In this document: piece after piece, positions 1 to 5,879 of the stretch
How the letters are laid out: every line of letters starts with the position of its first letter
Numbering within the stretch: position 1 is the first letter of the stretch
Source of the DNA: an uncultured Burkholderiales bacterium
GTDB taxonomy: Bacteria > Pseudomonadota > Gammaproteobacteria > Burkholderiales > Burkholderiaceae_C
Direction of reading: 5' to 3'
Length of the DNA stretch: 5,966 nucleotides
Assembly (NCBI GenBank): GCA_903953985.1
Contig: CAJBLW010000488.1
Location: 1-5,966 of the forward strand
Notes under the pieces: model-generated
The model's database searches: none
Seen by the model: only the letters and a program-made list of their open reading frames with translations
What the model was told of the DNA's origin: nothing
Translations under genes and position numbers: made by a program

Positions 1-645
1 CACCACCGCCAAGAGCACCATGCCCAGCCCCAGCGCCAGCGGCAAATCGCCCTTGCTGGTTTCCAGCGCAATGGCGGTGGTCATCACCCGGGTAAAGCCG
101 TCGATGTTGCCGCCCACGATCATGACCGCACCGACTTCCGATATGGCGCGGCCAAAGGCCGTCACAGCAATCGTCAACAAGGCAAGGCGTTCGTCCCAGG
201 CCAGCAGCAAGCTGCGCACCCAAGGCCCTGCGCCCAGCGAGGCCCATTGCTCACCGTGCTGGCGCTCTACATCTTCGACCACCTGGCGTGTCAGCGCCGT
301 CACCACCGGCACCACCAAAATGAACTGGGCCAGAACCATCGCCTGAAAGCTGAACATCCAGCCCAAAAAGCCCAAAGGCCCGGTGCGTGACAGCAGCAAA
401 TACACCACCAAACCCACCACCACCGAGGGCAGCGCCAGCAGAGTGTTCAGGCCTACCAGCACTGCGCCTCGACCACGAAAACGCGACACCGCCAACCAAG
501 CGCCCAGCGCCACGCCCACGCCATAGGCCAGCAGGCAGGCCGTGGCACTGACGGCCAAGGAGCGCGTGACGACCACCCACAGGGCGGGATCGAAAGAAGT
601 GACGAGGTTCAGCGCCGTCAGGACGCTGTCGGAGAAGGTGTTCAT
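1..645 (-). CDS. tupB: Tungstate ABC transporter permease TupB, C-terminus cut by window edge
   Basis: An open frame of 215 codons runs from ATG (645-643) to the window edge without a stop. It is the inner-membrane permease of a tungstate importer, normally working with a periplasmic TupA and an ATPase TupC; neither is in the window. Hydrophobic segments lie at about residues 22-52, 61-86, 100-118, 152-176 and from 201. Residues 132-150 fit the cytoplasmic loop that contacts the ATPase, and residues 164-180 (FGRAISEVGAVMIVGGN) are a hallmark of the TupB/WtpB branch. TupB proteins are usually about 230 residues, so probably only some 15-25 residues are missing. The start is forced: an in-frame TAG lies six codons upstream and no alternative start codon falls between. 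No good Shine-Dalgarno sequence precedes it. A strong terminator separates it from dctM, so it should have its own promoter. Tungstate rather than molybdate specificity is inferred from family resemblance. Confidence 0.87.
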   Translation of the reverse strand, partial: MNTFSDSVLTALNLVTSFDPALWVVVTRSLAVSATACLLAYGVGVALGAWLAVSRFRGRGAVLVGLNTLLALPSVVVGLVVYLLLSRTGPLGFLGWMFSFQAMVLAQFILVVPVVTALTRQVVEDVERQHGEQWASLGAGPWVRSLLLAWDERLALLTIAVTAFGRAISEVGAVMIVGGNIDGFTRVMTTAIALETSKGDLPLALGLGMVLLAVV

Positions 646-672
646 ACAGCGCTTTGGATGCTACGGGACAAG

Positions 673-695
673 CACCCTCCAAGGCATGAGGGGTG
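673..695 (-). promoter_or_regulatory. Hairpin in the tupB leader
   Basis: The arms CACCCTC (673-679) and GAGGGGTG (688-695) can pair with a single bulged base around an 8-nt loop. The element ends 28 bases upstream of the tupB ATG and is not followed by a T run, so it does not look like a terminator. It could be an RNA control element or an operator half, or chance. I could not match it to the Moco/tungsten-cofactor riboswitch consensus by eye. Confidence 0.25.
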
Positions 696-726
696 ACCAC
701 TATGAACAAGTTTGCATAGGCTGAAC

Positions 727-738
727 ACGAGCCCTCGT
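727..738. promoter_or_regulatory. Palindrome upstream of tupB (possible operator)
   Basis: ACGAG-CC-CTCGT is a perfect 5-bp inverted repeat with a 2-bp centre, 82 bp upstream of the tupB ATG and between the dctM terminator and the gene. That position suits an operator near a tupB promoter. No convincing -35/-10 pair could be assigned here, and it does not resemble the classical ModE operator. A 12-bp imperfect palindrome can arise by chance. Confidence 0.25.
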
Positions 739-765
739 ATCCAAATGACAGGACGGTTAAGTCGC

Positions 766-802
766 CTACAAAAAAGCCCGGCGAACCGGGCTTTTTTTGT
801 AG
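766..802 (-). terminator. Rho-independent terminator after dctM
   Basis: The GC-core arms are GCCCGG and CCGGGC. They are extended by an A6/T7 pairing and a flanking CTAC/GTAG pairing, giving a stem of about 16 bp. Read on the minus strand the loop is TTCG and a T6 tract follows the core. It starts 21 bp beyond the dctM stop, so it ends the dctQM transcript. The symmetry means it could also stop plus-strand transcription. Confidence 0.92.
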
Positions 803-823
803 ATGAAAGAAAGAACTCTCAGC

Positions 824-2611
824 TTACTTCTTGTCAGCCTTCATGTCGGCTTCCAAGGCTTTGGCGGGATCGTCCTCTTGCGCCTCGTCGCCTTCGGGCT
901 TGAGATCATCAGCCTGCTCGTCCTGAGACTTGCTTTCGCTTTCCAGCATCTGTTCGAGGGCTGCATCGGCGTCCACTTTGACACCTTCTTGCAGGCCACC
1001 TGTGACTATAGACGGCACCATGATGATGGCCGCCACCATGATCAACTGAAGGATGATGAAAGCGATCGAGCCTTTGTAGATTTCAGAGGTCGTCACTGCG
1101 CGGATGTTTTCACCGGTGACACGGTCTTTGTAATCGTTCTTGGGCGCGACGCTGCGCAAATAGAACAGGGCAAAACCAAAGGGCGGCGTCAGGAACGAGG
1201 TCTGCAGGTTCATCGCCACGATCACCCCGAACCAGATCATGGCCTGGTCGGCCGTCATGCCTGGCACCATCCCGGGCAAGATCTTTTCAGCCACAGGGGC
1301 CAGGATCGGGATCACGATGAAAGCAATCTCGAAAAAGTCAATAAAGCATCCCAAGATAAAGATCAGGATGTTCACCACGATCAAGAAGCCGATCGCACCA
1401 CCGGGCATGTCAACAAACAAATGCTCCACCCAAATGTGACCATCGGCTGCATTGAAGGTGAAACTGAACACGGTAGAGCCGATCAGGATGAACAGCACAA
1501 ACGAGGCCAGCTTGGCCGTGTTTTCCAGCGCCTGGTTCATCAAAGGCATGCTCAAACGGCGCTTGCCAATGGCCAAAATCAAGGCGCCCAAAGCCCCCAT
1601 GGCACCGCCTTCAGTAGGCGTGGCCACACCCAGAAAGATGGTTCCTAACACCAGGAAGATCAAAATCAGCGGAGGCATCAGAACAAAGGTCACCTGCTCG
1701 GCCAATTTGGACAACAAGCCCATGCCGGTGACGCGGTTGACAATGGCCAAACCCAATGCAACCAAGGAAGCCACGGTCATGGACATGATGACCACTTCGT
1801 CACCGGGCGCATCTTGGCCACGTTCCAGCCAAGCCGTCATGATGCTGTTGTGCGCCGAGGCCCAGGCAAAGCCCACCACCGCACACAAAATCAGCAAGAA
1901 CATCAAGGACACATGGCCCGATTTGCCATTGGCTTCACGGTAAATGCGGGCTTCTGGTGGCAATGCAGGCACCATGGCGGGCTTGAAAATCGCCACGGCC
2001 ACAATGAACAGCACATACAGGCACACCAGCAACAAACCGGGCACCAAAGCGCCGGCATACATGTCGCCCACCGAACGGCCCAACTGATCGGCCAGCACGA
2101 TCAACACCAAAGACGGCGGAATGGCCTGCGCCAAGGTACCGGACGCGGTGATGGCCCCTGTGGCGATCACCCGGCTGTAACCGTAGCGCAACATGATGGG
2201 CAAAGAGATCAGGCCCATGGAAATGACGGCAGCCGCCACCACCCCCGTGGTCGCAGCCAACAAGGCCCCCACCAAAATCACCGCAATAGCAACACCGCCA
2301 CGCACCGGGCCAAAGACCTGGCCCACAGTTTCCAGCAGGTCCTCGGCCATGCCGGATTTCTGCAAGATGATGCCCATGAAGGTGAAAAACGGAATGGCCA
2401 ACAAAGTGTCGTTTTGCATGATGCCAAAGATGCGCAAAGGCAAGGCCTGGAACAAGGAGGGCGGAAACAGTCCCGCTTCCATGCCGATGGAGCCAAAGCC
2501 CAGACCACAAGCGGCAAGGGCAAAAGCCACCGGGAAACCCGTGAGCAGCAGCACAAACAGGCCGCCAAACATGATGGGCACAAAGTTTTGCGCCAGAAAA
2601 GTCGCTTCCAT
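824..2611 (-). CDS. dctM: TRAP transporter large membrane subunit (DctM)
   Basis: 595 residues. This is the ion-coupled, substrate-translocating subunit of a tripartite ATP-independent periplasmic transporter, in the inner membrane. About a dozen hydrophobic segments are visible. Typical family signatures are ATPTEGGAMGALGAL in the middle, FIDFFEIAFIVIPILAPV, and TSFLTPPFGFALFYLRS near the end. At 595 residues it is well above the usual 425-440. The excess comes from a central insertion (about residues 220-300, YREANGKSG onward) and a charged tail (538-595). Such enlarged DctM proteins are known in the mannitol/chloroaromatic group. The chosen start is ATG (2611-2609), which overlaps the dctQ stop in TGATG and has GGGAG seven bases upstream. 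A TTG one codon earlier is possible but its spacing is only 4 bases. The overlap implies translational coupling with dctQ. The substrate is set mainly by DctP. Confidence 0.95.
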   Translation of the reverse strand: MEATFLAQNFVPIMFGGLFVLLLTGFPVAFALAACGLGFGSIGMEAGLFPPSLFQALPLRIFGIMQNDTLLAIPFFTFMGIILQKSGMAEDLLETVGQVFGPVRGGVAIAVILVGALLAATTGVVAAAVISMGLISLPIMLRYGYSRVIATGAITASGTLAQAIPPSLVLIVLADQLGRSVGDMYAGALVPGLLLVCLYVLFIVAVAIFKPAMVPALPPEARIYREANGKSGHVSLMFLLILCAVVGFAWASAHNSIMTAWLERGQDAPGDEVVIMSMTVASLVALGLAIVNRVTGMGLLSKLAEQVTFVLMPPLILIFLVLGTIFLGVATPTEGGAMGALGALILAIGKRRLSMPLMNQALENTAKLASFVLFILIGSTVFSFTFNAADGHIWVEHLFVDMPGGAIGFLIVVNILIFILGCFIDFFEIAFIVIPILAPVAEKILPGMVPGMTADQAMIWFGVIVAMNLQTSFLTPPFGFALFYLRSVAPKNDYKDRVTGENIRAVTTSEIYKGSIAFIILQLIMVAAIIMVPSIVTGGLQEGVKVDADAALEQMLESESKSQDEQADDLKPEGDEAQEDDPAKALEADMKADKK

Positions 2612-3213
2612 CAACGTGCTCCCTGAACTTGTTCTTGCGCCAGTTTTTCCAGTGCGAGCAGTTCCTTTTGCTCATCGGACATAGTCTCTTCAGACGACAA
2701 AACGTCTTCGCCCTGCCCCAACAAAAAGTCCAATCGTTTGATCAATTCCGACACGCCTTGCAGCATGAGCAAGGCAAACCCGGCAGGCACCAGCGCATAC
2801 ACGGGCCAGCGAATCAGACCACCCGCGTTGGAGGACATTTCACCCGTGGTGTACGCCTGCATGAACAGCGGCCAAGACAGGTAAATGCAAATGAAGCAAA
2901 AAGGAAACAAGGCCAGCAAGATGCCGCCCACGTCAATCCAATTACGCGCACGCGGGGTCAGCATGGACGAGATGAAATCAATGCGCACATGCGAGTTTTT
3001 GAGCAAGCCATAACCTGCTCCCAACAAAAACACAGCGGCGAACAGGTACCACTGGATCTCCAGCAGCGCGTTCGAACTCGAGTCAAAAGCCTTTCGCACA
3101 ATCGCGTTGCCCGCACTGATCAAAGTCGTGGCCAAAATCAACCAAGTGGTAAAAAGACCCACGCTTTGATTCAAACGGTCAATGCCCCGCGAAATCAACA
3201 AGAAAAATGACAT
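2611..3213 (-). CDS. dctQ: TRAP transporter small membrane subunit (DctQ)
   Basis: 200 residues. DctQ is the small inner-membrane partner that forms a complex with DctM and supports docking of the binding protein. Four hydrophobic segments are visible, at about 18-40, 49-72, 93-118 and 130-158. Family features include E-x-x-W-Y-L-F in helix 2 followed by the SHVRIDF motif, and a W-P-x-Y-x-x-x-P-x-G-F pattern in helix 4. A hydrophilic, Glu/Gln-rich tail follows helix 4. The frame is open further upstream (to about 3318), but the start at 3213 is chosen because TGGAGG lies five bases before ATG, the sequence then opens as MSFFLLISRGIDRLN, and the upstream extension looks non-coding. Its stop overlaps the dctM start. 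The 124-bp gap to the regulator suggests a separate promoter, though read-through from the regulator gene is possible. Confidence 0.93.
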   Translation of the reverse strand: MSFFLLISRGIDRLNQSVGLFTTWLILATTLISAGNAIVRKAFDSSSNALLEIQWYLFAAVFLLGAGYGLLKNSHVRIDFISSMLTPRARNWIDVGGILLALFPFCFICIYLSWPLFMQAYTTGEMSSNAGGLIRWPVYALVPAGFALLMLQGVSELIKRLDFLLGQGEDVLSSEETMSDEQKELLALEKLAQEQVQGAR

Positions 3214-3219
3214 GTTGTC

Positions 3220-3225
3220 CTCCAG
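3220..3225 (-). promoter_or_regulatory. Ribosome binding site of dctQ
   Basis: On the minus strand a GGAGG core precedes the ATG at 3213 by about 5 bases. It is the only good Shine-Dalgarno match in the region and decides the dctQ start against longer in-frame options. Confidence 0.7.
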
Positions 3226-3238
3226 AAAATCTGGCTCG

Positions 3239-3318
3239 ATTGTAAGTCTGAGTGAACCGGCCTCAGCGCATTCACGCCAAATGCTTGGGTTGATATTTTT
3301 GACGGGTGCCTTAGGCAA
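3239..3318 (-). promoter_or_regulatory. Candidate promoter region of dctQM
   Basis: Two weak sigma-70 possibilities are seen on the minus strand. One is TTGCCT (3318-3313) with a 17-bp spacer to TATCAA (3295-3290). The other is a good -10 hexamer, TACAAT (3244-3239), without a recognisable -35. Immediately upstream of TACAAT lies a small inverted repeat CTGAG-N9-CTCAG (3248-3266), which could be a binding site. Neither assignment is strong. Confidence 0.3.
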
Positions 3319-3337
3319 ATTTCACAGTCACCCAAAA

Positions 3338-4468
3338 TCAAGGGTTAACCCTTGCAGCAGTGCGCGCCGCTCTGAATTGCCACCAAGGCAACATGCTGCG
3401 CAAGGACTGCACCTGACCCGCATCGGCGGTGGTACTGTATCCGGCCATCGCTTGCAAACGTTGCTTCCAAGCCGACTCGCTGAGCAAAGCGCGCAATTGC
3501 CGCACGGGTTCGCTGTCCAGGGCCGAGGCCAGGCACACCAGCCAATAACGCTCCGGGTACAAAGGCACGAAATCGAGCCCATGCACCTGGGCCGCACTGG
3601 CGATGCCCAAGCCTGCGTCGGCCTGCCCCGCGGCAATGCAGGCGGCCACTGCGCTGTGCGAGTTTTCTTCGTTCGCATAACCCTTCAGGTCCGATGCCTG
3701 CAGACCCAAAACCTGCAGGCACTGGTCCAACAGCAGACGCGTGCCCGTGCCCGGGCTGCGGTTGATATATCGCACGCCAGCCTGGACCACATCGGCTAAG
3801 CCTTGCAAACGCAAAGGATTGCCCGGCGCCACCATCAAACCTTGCGAACGTGTGGCAAAACCAATCAACTTATGCAACCCAGGCTTAAGCAAAGGTTTGT
3901 AAGTACGGGCCACCAACGAATCCGCATCGGGTTGCCAAGGTGCATGAAAACCCGCCACATGGCAGCGCCCCTCGTTCAGGGCGCGGATGGCGTCGACACT
4001 CCCGCAAAAGCGCAGGTCCAGATGCAAGGACCGAGCCGCAGCTTCTTCGCGCAGCATGACCAATGCATCGTCATGGCTGGCAGAGATGGCCAAGGCCTGG
4101 TGTGCGGGGTCAAAGGCCACCGCAAACGTTTTTTCCAGCTCGGCCTGCAAAGCGCTGATTTGGGGGGCCAAGCGTGCTTGCGCCTGGCGCTCGGCCCAAA
4201 GCAACTTGTCAGCAAAACCGGTCAACCGGGCGGCCTGGCCCTTCTCCCAAACAATGAGAGGCTGGCCCAATGTTTGTTCCCAGCGCTTGAGTTCGCCCCA
4301 GACATGGCGGTAGGACAAGTCCAGATGTTTGGCCGCACCGCCAATCGAGCCGGCGTGGCGAACCGCTTGCAACAAGTCCATAAGGGGGTTGCGCAAGGGG
4401 CTATGGCGATTGCGCGTCGCCTCTTGTCCCGGCGGGACCCATAGGTAGGAAAGATCGATGTGCTGCAT
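3338..4468 (-). CDS. One-component regulator: ModE/LysR-like HTH fused to a molybdate-binding-protein-like domain
   Basis: 376 residues, predicted cytoplasmic DNA-binding regulator. Residues about 26-95 form a winged helix-turn-helix resembling the ModE N-terminus: GSIGGAAKHLDLSYRHVWGE fits the recognition helices, followed by a wing ending near ARLTGF. Residues 96-118 look like a helical linker. Residues about 125-345 resemble the PBP-like domain (Pfam PBP_like, COG1910 group), with the signature INRSPGTGTRLLLDQ (235-249) and a late ADAGLGIASAA segment. This fusion is typical of regulators found near molybdate/tungstate uptake genes, so the ligand may be an oxyanion. That is inference; a 2-oxoacid or another ligand is not excluded. 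The start at ATG 4468 keeps the usual N-terminal stretch, but its Shine-Dalgarno is poor (GAGG, 12 bases away). The gene follows the dctP terminator and precedes dctQM, interrupting an otherwise ordinary TRAP locus. Confidence 0.9.
   Translation of the reverse strand: MQHIDLSYLWVPPGQEATRNRHSPLRNPLMDLLQAVRHAGSIGGAAKHLDLSYRHVWGELKRWEQTLGQPLIVWEKGQAARLTGFADKLLWAERQAQARLAPQISALQAELEKTFAVAFDPAHQALAISASHDDALVMLREEAAARSLHLDLRFCGSVDAIRALNEGRCHVAGFHAPWQPDADSLVARTYKPLLKPGLHKLIGFATRSQGLMVAPGNPLRLQGLADVVQAGVRYINRSPGTGTRLLLDQCLQVLGLQASDLKGYANEENSHSAVAACIAAGQADAGLGIASAAQVHGLDFVPLYPERYWLVCLASALDSEPVRQLRALLSESAWKQRLQAMAGYSTTADAGQVQSLRSMLPWWQFRAARTAARVNP
3339..3354. repeat. 16-bp perfect palindrome across the regulator stop codon
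   Basis: CAAGGGTTAACCCTTG reads identically on both strands. It covers the last codons and most of the stop of the regulator gene. As RNA on the minus strand it can fold as CAAGGG-TTAA-CCCTTG followed by ATTTT, which would be a weak terminator. It could instead be a symmetric protein-binding site upstream of dctQM. Confidence 0.45.
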
Positions 4469-4500
4469 GGGTTGAAGTTTGCCTCATGAGAAGGCCATGA

Positions 4501-4517
4501 CTTGACTTGTCGTCAAG
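4501..4517. promoter_or_regulatory. Inverted repeat upstream of the regulator gene (possible autoregulatory operator)
   Basis: CTTGAC-N5-GTCAAG is a perfect 6-bp inverted repeat whose centre lies about 40 bp upstream of the regulator ATG and downstream of the dctP terminator. The minus-strand copy supplies TTGACG, a near-perfect -35 hexamer, but no good -10 follows at the right distance. Such a repeat in the promoter of a regulator gene is a plausible self-binding site. The function is inferred from position only. Confidence 0.35.
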
Positions 4518-4530
4518 CTTCGCCCAAAAG

Positions 4531-4552
4531 AAAAGGCCCCGAAGGGCCTTTT
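4531..4552 (-). terminator. Rho-independent terminator after dctP
   Basis: On the minus strand the stem AAAAGGCCC pairs with GGGCCTTTT around a TTCG tetraloop, with a T-rich continuation (TTTTCTTTT). It begins 24 bp after the dctP stop. It separates dctP transcription from the regulator gene and would let the binding protein be expressed at a different level from the membrane subunits. Confidence 0.88.
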
Positions 4553-4576
4553 ATATGACTTTCGTAACAGGCTGGA

Positions 4577-5656
4577 TTACAGCTTGGCCGATTGCATGTA
4601 GCTGTCGAAGCGTGCTTCGGTGAAACGGAACCACTGGTTGGCTTCTTTGCGGAAAGCCGAGTAATCGCCGTAGATTTTTTTCCAACCTGGGTTCTTTGTG
4701 CCGATTTCTTCGTAAAGGGCCATGGACTCTTTGAAAGCCGCATCCATCAAATCCTTGGGGAAAGGGAACAACTTGGCACCGCCAGCGACCAATGTCTTGA
4801 GCGCTGCTGCATTTCGTGCGTCATAACGGGCTTGCATGTCGGTTGCTGCAAAAGCGGATGCCGCCTCAATGATCGCCTTGTACTCGCTGGACAAACTCTC
4901 ATAAGCTTTTTTGTTGACGTGCAGGTCCAACTGAGGACCGCCTTCCCACCAACCTGGGTAAGCGTAGTTCTTGGCCACTTTGTAGAAGCCCAGCTTCAGG
5001 TCGTCGTAAGGACCCACCCACTCGGCCGCGTCAATCGTGCCTTTTTCCAGGGCTTGGTAAATCTCGCCGCCGGGAATGTTTTGGGGCACGCCACCGATGC
5101 GCTCAACCACTTTGCCTGCAAAGCCGCCCACGCGGAATTTGGTGCCCTTAAAGTCTTTAAGCGACTTGATCGGCTTGCGGAACCAGCCACCCATTTGAGC
5201 GCCTGTGTTGCCCATCACGAAGTTGACGATGTTGTAATTGTTGTAATGCTCGCGCATCAATTTCATGCCGTTGCCATGCAGCATCCAAGCCGTCATCTGG
5301 CGGCTGTTCAGACCAAAGGGAATGGCGCAACCCAAGGCAAACACTTCGTCCTTGCCAAAGTTGTAGTAAGGCGCGGTGTTGGTCATTTCCACGGTGCCGT
5401 CCTTGGTGGCATCGATGGTGCCAAAAGCGGGCACCAATTCACCAGCGGCGTGGGTGGTGATCTCAAACTTGCCGCCAGTCATTTCCTTGACCTTGGCAGC
5501 GAACACGTCGTTCACGCCAAACAAAGTGTCCAGCGCCTTGGGGAAGCTGGATGTCAGACGCCAGCGCAAAGCGGCCTGAGCGTGAACGGCAGGGGCGATG
5601 CCAGCAGCCAAAATACCGGCCATGCCGGTGTTCTTGATAAGGGAACGACGATCCAT
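4577..5656 (-). CDS. dctP: TRAP transporter substrate-binding protein (DctP), TakP-like
   Basis: 359 residues, a periplasmic binding protein that hands substrate to DctQM. It resembles the mannitol/chloroaromatic/2-oxoacid group (COG4663-like) and, from memory, aligns well with Rhodobacter sphaeroides TakP. The signal is twin-arginine type: DRRSLIK at residues 2-8, a hydrophobic stretch to about 22, and a likely cleavage after AVHA (26). Family motifs are AGELVPAF, NTGAQMGGWFRK, FRVGGFAGKV, AAEWVGPYDD and PGWWEGGP. Gln154, Arg175, Glu212/Trp213 and Glu238 fall where TakP binds its carboxylate and cation, so a 2-oxo or similar monocarboxylate is the best guess for the substrate (inference). 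The start is ATG 5656: AAGGAG lies seven bases upstream and the signal peptide begins at once. The longer frame to 5719 would spoil the signal and is rejected. The gene is monocistronic, closed by a terminator, and split from dctQM by the regulator gene. Confidence 0.95.
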   Translation of the reverse strand: MDRRSLIKNTGMAGILAAGIAPAVHAQAALRWRLTSSFPKALDTLFGVNDVFAAKVKEMTGGKFEITTHAAGELVPAFGTIDATKDGTVEMTNTAPYYNFGKDEVFALGCAIPFGLNSRQMTAWMLHGNGMKLMREHYNNYNIVNFVMGNTGAQMGGWFRKPIKSLKDFKGTKFRVGGFAGKVVERIGGVPQNIPGGEIYQALEKGTIDAAEWVGPYDDLKLGFYKVAKNYAYPGWWEGGPQLDLHVNKKAYESLSSEYKAIIEAASAFAATDMQARYDARNAAALKTLVAGGAKLFPFPKDLMDAAFKESMALYEEIGTKNPGWKKIYGDYSAFRKEANQWFRFTEARFDSYMQSAKL

Positions 5657-5663
5657 GAATGGA

Positions 5664-5669
5664 CTCCTT
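5664..5669 (-). promoter_or_regulatory. Ribosome binding site of dctP
   Basis: Minus-strand AAGGAG lies seven bases before the ATG at 5656. It is close to the ideal Shine-Dalgarno sequence, fits the high expression expected of a binding protein, and settles the start against the in-frame ATG at 5719. Confidence 0.8.
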
Positions 5670-5725
5670 GTGAAAATTTGAAAACCAACCCGAAACATCG
5701 GGCCATGAAAAACAAACACAGACTT

Positions 5726-5731
5726 ATTGTA
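5726..5731 (-). promoter_or_regulatory. Candidate -10 element of dctP
   Basis: Minus-strand TACAAT matches the sigma-70 -10 consensus at five of six positions and would give a 5' leader of roughly 60 bases. No good -35 sits at 16-18 bp; only TTTAGG at a 15-bp spacing is present. An activator binding the upstream palindromes could compensate. The short inverted repeat CCCCC-N7-GGGGG (5744-5760) covers the -35 area. Confidence 0.4.
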
Positions 5732-5786
5732 GAAAGTGAATTGCCCCCTAAAGCCGGGGGTTTACCCTTTTTAAACCAGCAAAAAC

Positions 5787-5801
5787 TTCAAAGTCTTTGA
5801 A
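5787..5801. promoter_or_regulatory. Palindrome 1 upstream of dctP (LysR-type-like site)
   Basis: TTCAAAG-T-CTTTGAA is a perfect 7-bp inverted repeat around a single central base, and it contains the T-N11-A pattern usual for LysR-type operators. It lies about 60 bp upstream of the candidate -10, a typical activator position. The binding protein is unknown. Confidence 0.45.
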
Positions 5802-5811
5802 AATATCTCAA

Positions 5812-5825
5812 TGTTCAGTTGAACA
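5812..5825. promoter_or_regulatory. Palindrome 2 upstream of dctP
   Basis: TGTTCA-GT-TGAACA is a perfect 6-bp inverted repeat with a 2-bp centre. Its centre lies about 24 bp from that of the neighbouring palindrome, and both share the TTCA...TGAA core. The pair could form a two-site operator for one regulator. Confidence 0.4.
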
Positions 5826-5861
5826 CTTGGGTGGGGCACAAAAGACAGCCCCCCACAAAAA

Positions 5862-5879
5862 AGGCCACCTCCAAGGCCT
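5862..5879 (-). terminator. Probable terminator of the upstream gene (dxs)
   Basis: On the minus strand AGGCC pairs with GGCCT around an 8-nt loop and is followed by a run of T residues. The stem begins within the stop codon of the upstream gene, so the hairpin abuts the coding end. The stem is short (5 bp) but GC-rich. Confidence 0.6.

Noticed and set aside
251..709. Minus-strand open frame of 152 codons at the left end
   Set aside because: It overlaps tupB in another frame, is Gly/Arg/Ala-rich with no domain signature, and the competing tupB frame is open for 215 codons with clear permease motifs.
639..727. Repeated TGTTCA/TGAACA hexamers near tupB as a motif shared with dctP
   Set aside because: The same hexamer occurs several times inside dctM, dctQ and tupB coding sequence, so the leader copies are not clearly above chance.
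803..2684. Several plus-strand open frames of 160-280 codons opposite dctM
   Set aside because: Their products are rich in His, Gln, Arg and Lys, typical of antisense reading of membrane protein genes. No start signals or family likeness were seen.
3214..3318. N-terminal extension of DctQ up to about 3318
   Set aside because: The added 35 residues are polar and unlike DctQ N-termini, and the strong GGAGG sits directly before the ATG at 3213.
5657..5719. N-terminal extension of DctP to the ATG at 5719
   Set aside because: It would place 21 residues before the twin-arginine signal, and the candidate -10 lies just upstream of it, whereas the ATG at 5656 has an ideal ribosome site.
4592..5800. 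Long plus-strand open frame (402 codons) antisense to dctP
   Set aside because: It mirrors dctP over nearly its full length, its translation resembles no family, and dctP has a strong ribosome site, signal peptide and family motifs. It is a by-product of codon bias on the opposite strand.
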